From NCBI GenBank assembly GCA_016302165.1, contig JAEDOD010000018.1, positions 1-23,165 on the forward strand: a stretch of 23,165 nucleotides of DNA. Direction: 5' to 3'. The stretch's first letter is position 1. Each line of letters opens with the position of its first letter. The position numbers were made by a program, and so were the translations under genes. The notes under the pieces are model-generated. The model was not told where the DNA came from, searched no databases, and was given only the letters and a program-made list of their open reading frames with translations. The stretch comes from Sphaerochaetaceae bacterium (lineage in GTDB: Bacteria; Spirochaetota; Spirochaetia; Sphaerochaetales; Sphaerochaetaceae). Positions 22,877 through 23,165 of the stretch are shown piece by piece.

Positions 22877-22909
22877 TGCATAATATCAAATATTTTGCAT
22901 AAATATACG
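22877..22909. promoter_or_regulatory. Operator-like palindromes upstream of the last gene
   Basis: Two overlapping dyads. TGCATAATAT-CAA-ATATTTTGCA (22877-22899) has ten-base arms with one mismatch. TGCATAAATATACG (22896-22909) is a close variant of the site shared by oppB and oppA. They lie about 125 bp upstream of the -35 of the right-end gene. This is the main content of the 271-bp gap 22866-23136, together with a TATAAT (22964-22969) that lacks a well-spaced -35. Confidence 0.5.
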
Positions 22910-23034
22910 TTTATCAAAATAGGACGATTGTTTTAGTTTGAAGGCCAAAAACCCCGTTTCCGATATAATAAAGATATAAAAACTCCAAAAAGTTCTTAAA
23001 AAACTGTAACTTCTTAATCGTAAATATATTTATC

Positions 23035-23063
23035 TTGACAGGTAATACATCGTTGGCTACAAT
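23035..23063 (+). promoter_or_regulatory. Strong promoter of the right-end gene
   Basis: TTGACA (23035-23040), exactly 17 bp, TACAAT (23058-23063): eleven of twelve consensus bases with optimal spacing, the best promoter in the window. Expected +1 near 23070, leader about 67 nt. Confidence 0.8.
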
Positions 23064-23092
23064 CCAAAATGTATAACGGAATAAAGGGTCAT

Positions 23093-23112
23093 GGCATGCC
23101 TTGAGGCGTGTC
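23093..23112 (+). other. Hairpin in the leader of the right-end gene
   Basis: GGCATGCC (23093-23100), loop TTGA, GGCGTGTC (23105-23112): eight pairs including two G-U. Outer GGG (23086-23088) and CCC (23113-23115) can add three more across a four-base bulge. It is about 15 bp upstream of the Shine-Dalgarno and closely resembles the first helix of the rplM leader. Confidence 0.5.
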
Positions 23113-23136
23113 CCCGAATTTTCAATGGAGGAAATA

Positions 23137-23165
23137 ATGAAAAAAATTCTTTCTATCGCATTGGT
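23137..23165 (+). CDS. Start of a probably exported protein (partial)
   Basis: Only nine full codons are in the window: MKKILSIAL, then GT. GGAGG lies five bases before the ATG. Two Lys followed by a hydrophobic run is the beginning of a signal peptide, much like that of OppA (MKKSIAILL). The strong promoter, the leader hairpin and the shared operator suggest an abundant periplasmic or surface protein, perhaps another substrate-binding protein; the function is not visible. Confidence 0.65.

Noticed and set aside
1..23165. CRISPR arrays, insertion sequences, prophage or tRNA genes
   Set aside because: No regularly spaced direct repeats, transposase motifs, att-like duplications or tRNA cloverleafs were seen; apart from the SprT/DUF2786 gene and the AAA-ATPase-like gene, content looks like ordinary chromosome.

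Overview
The window (about 23.2 kb, mid-range GC) looks like a chromosome segment of a gut-type spirochaete, probably near Sphaerochaeta/Spirochaetales. This is an inference from style only: periplasmic binding-protein leaders ending in AFAQGSSE, an EFR1-type flavodoxin/ferredoxin, a MalY/PatB aminotransferase and a pectin-processing enzyme. No rRNA or tRNA gene is present to settle it.

Layout from left to right. A partial AAA-ATPase-like gene (minus strand) runs off the left edge. Two plus-strand genes follow, a PlsC-type acyltransferase fused to a zinc ribbon and a signal-less pectinesterase. Next is a tightly overlapping six-gene minus-strand operon (9008 down to 2859): aroA, EFR1 ferredoxin, MalY/PatB aminotransferase, CPBP membrane protease, DUF2974-type lipase and a membrane-anchored DNA/RNA nuclease. 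Divergent from aroA is an oligopeptide ABC importer, oppBCDF, followed after two hairpins by the separately promoted binding protein oppA. A SprT-like/DUF2786 metalloprotein on the minus strand is divergent from rimO, which overlaps a UvrD/PcrA helicase. A 0.4-kb gene-free stretch ahead of rplM-rpsI can fold into many helices and starts exactly downstream of a good promoter. The window ends with recX, an unknown eight-helix membrane protein, and the first codons of another probably exported protein.

Three themes cut across the genes. First, at least four genes (1971, 9008, 16520, 21563) lack a Shine-Dalgarno and have a -10 hexamer exactly six bases before the ATG, so they should be transcribed as leaderless mRNAs; three others have predicted leaders of only 11-13 nt. 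Second, the palindrome TGCATAATTATGCG occurs identically upstream of oppB and oppA, and a close variant lies upstream of the gene entering at the right end, suggesting one regulator controls these transport loci. Third, the rplM leader is a roughly 330-nt structured RNA that I cannot assign to a known family. This is the best candidate for something undescribed.

The core genes (aroA, oppABCDF, rimO, rplM, rpsI, recX, helicase) are secure from their motifs. Promoters, operators and RNA folds were read by eye and have not been computed or tested.
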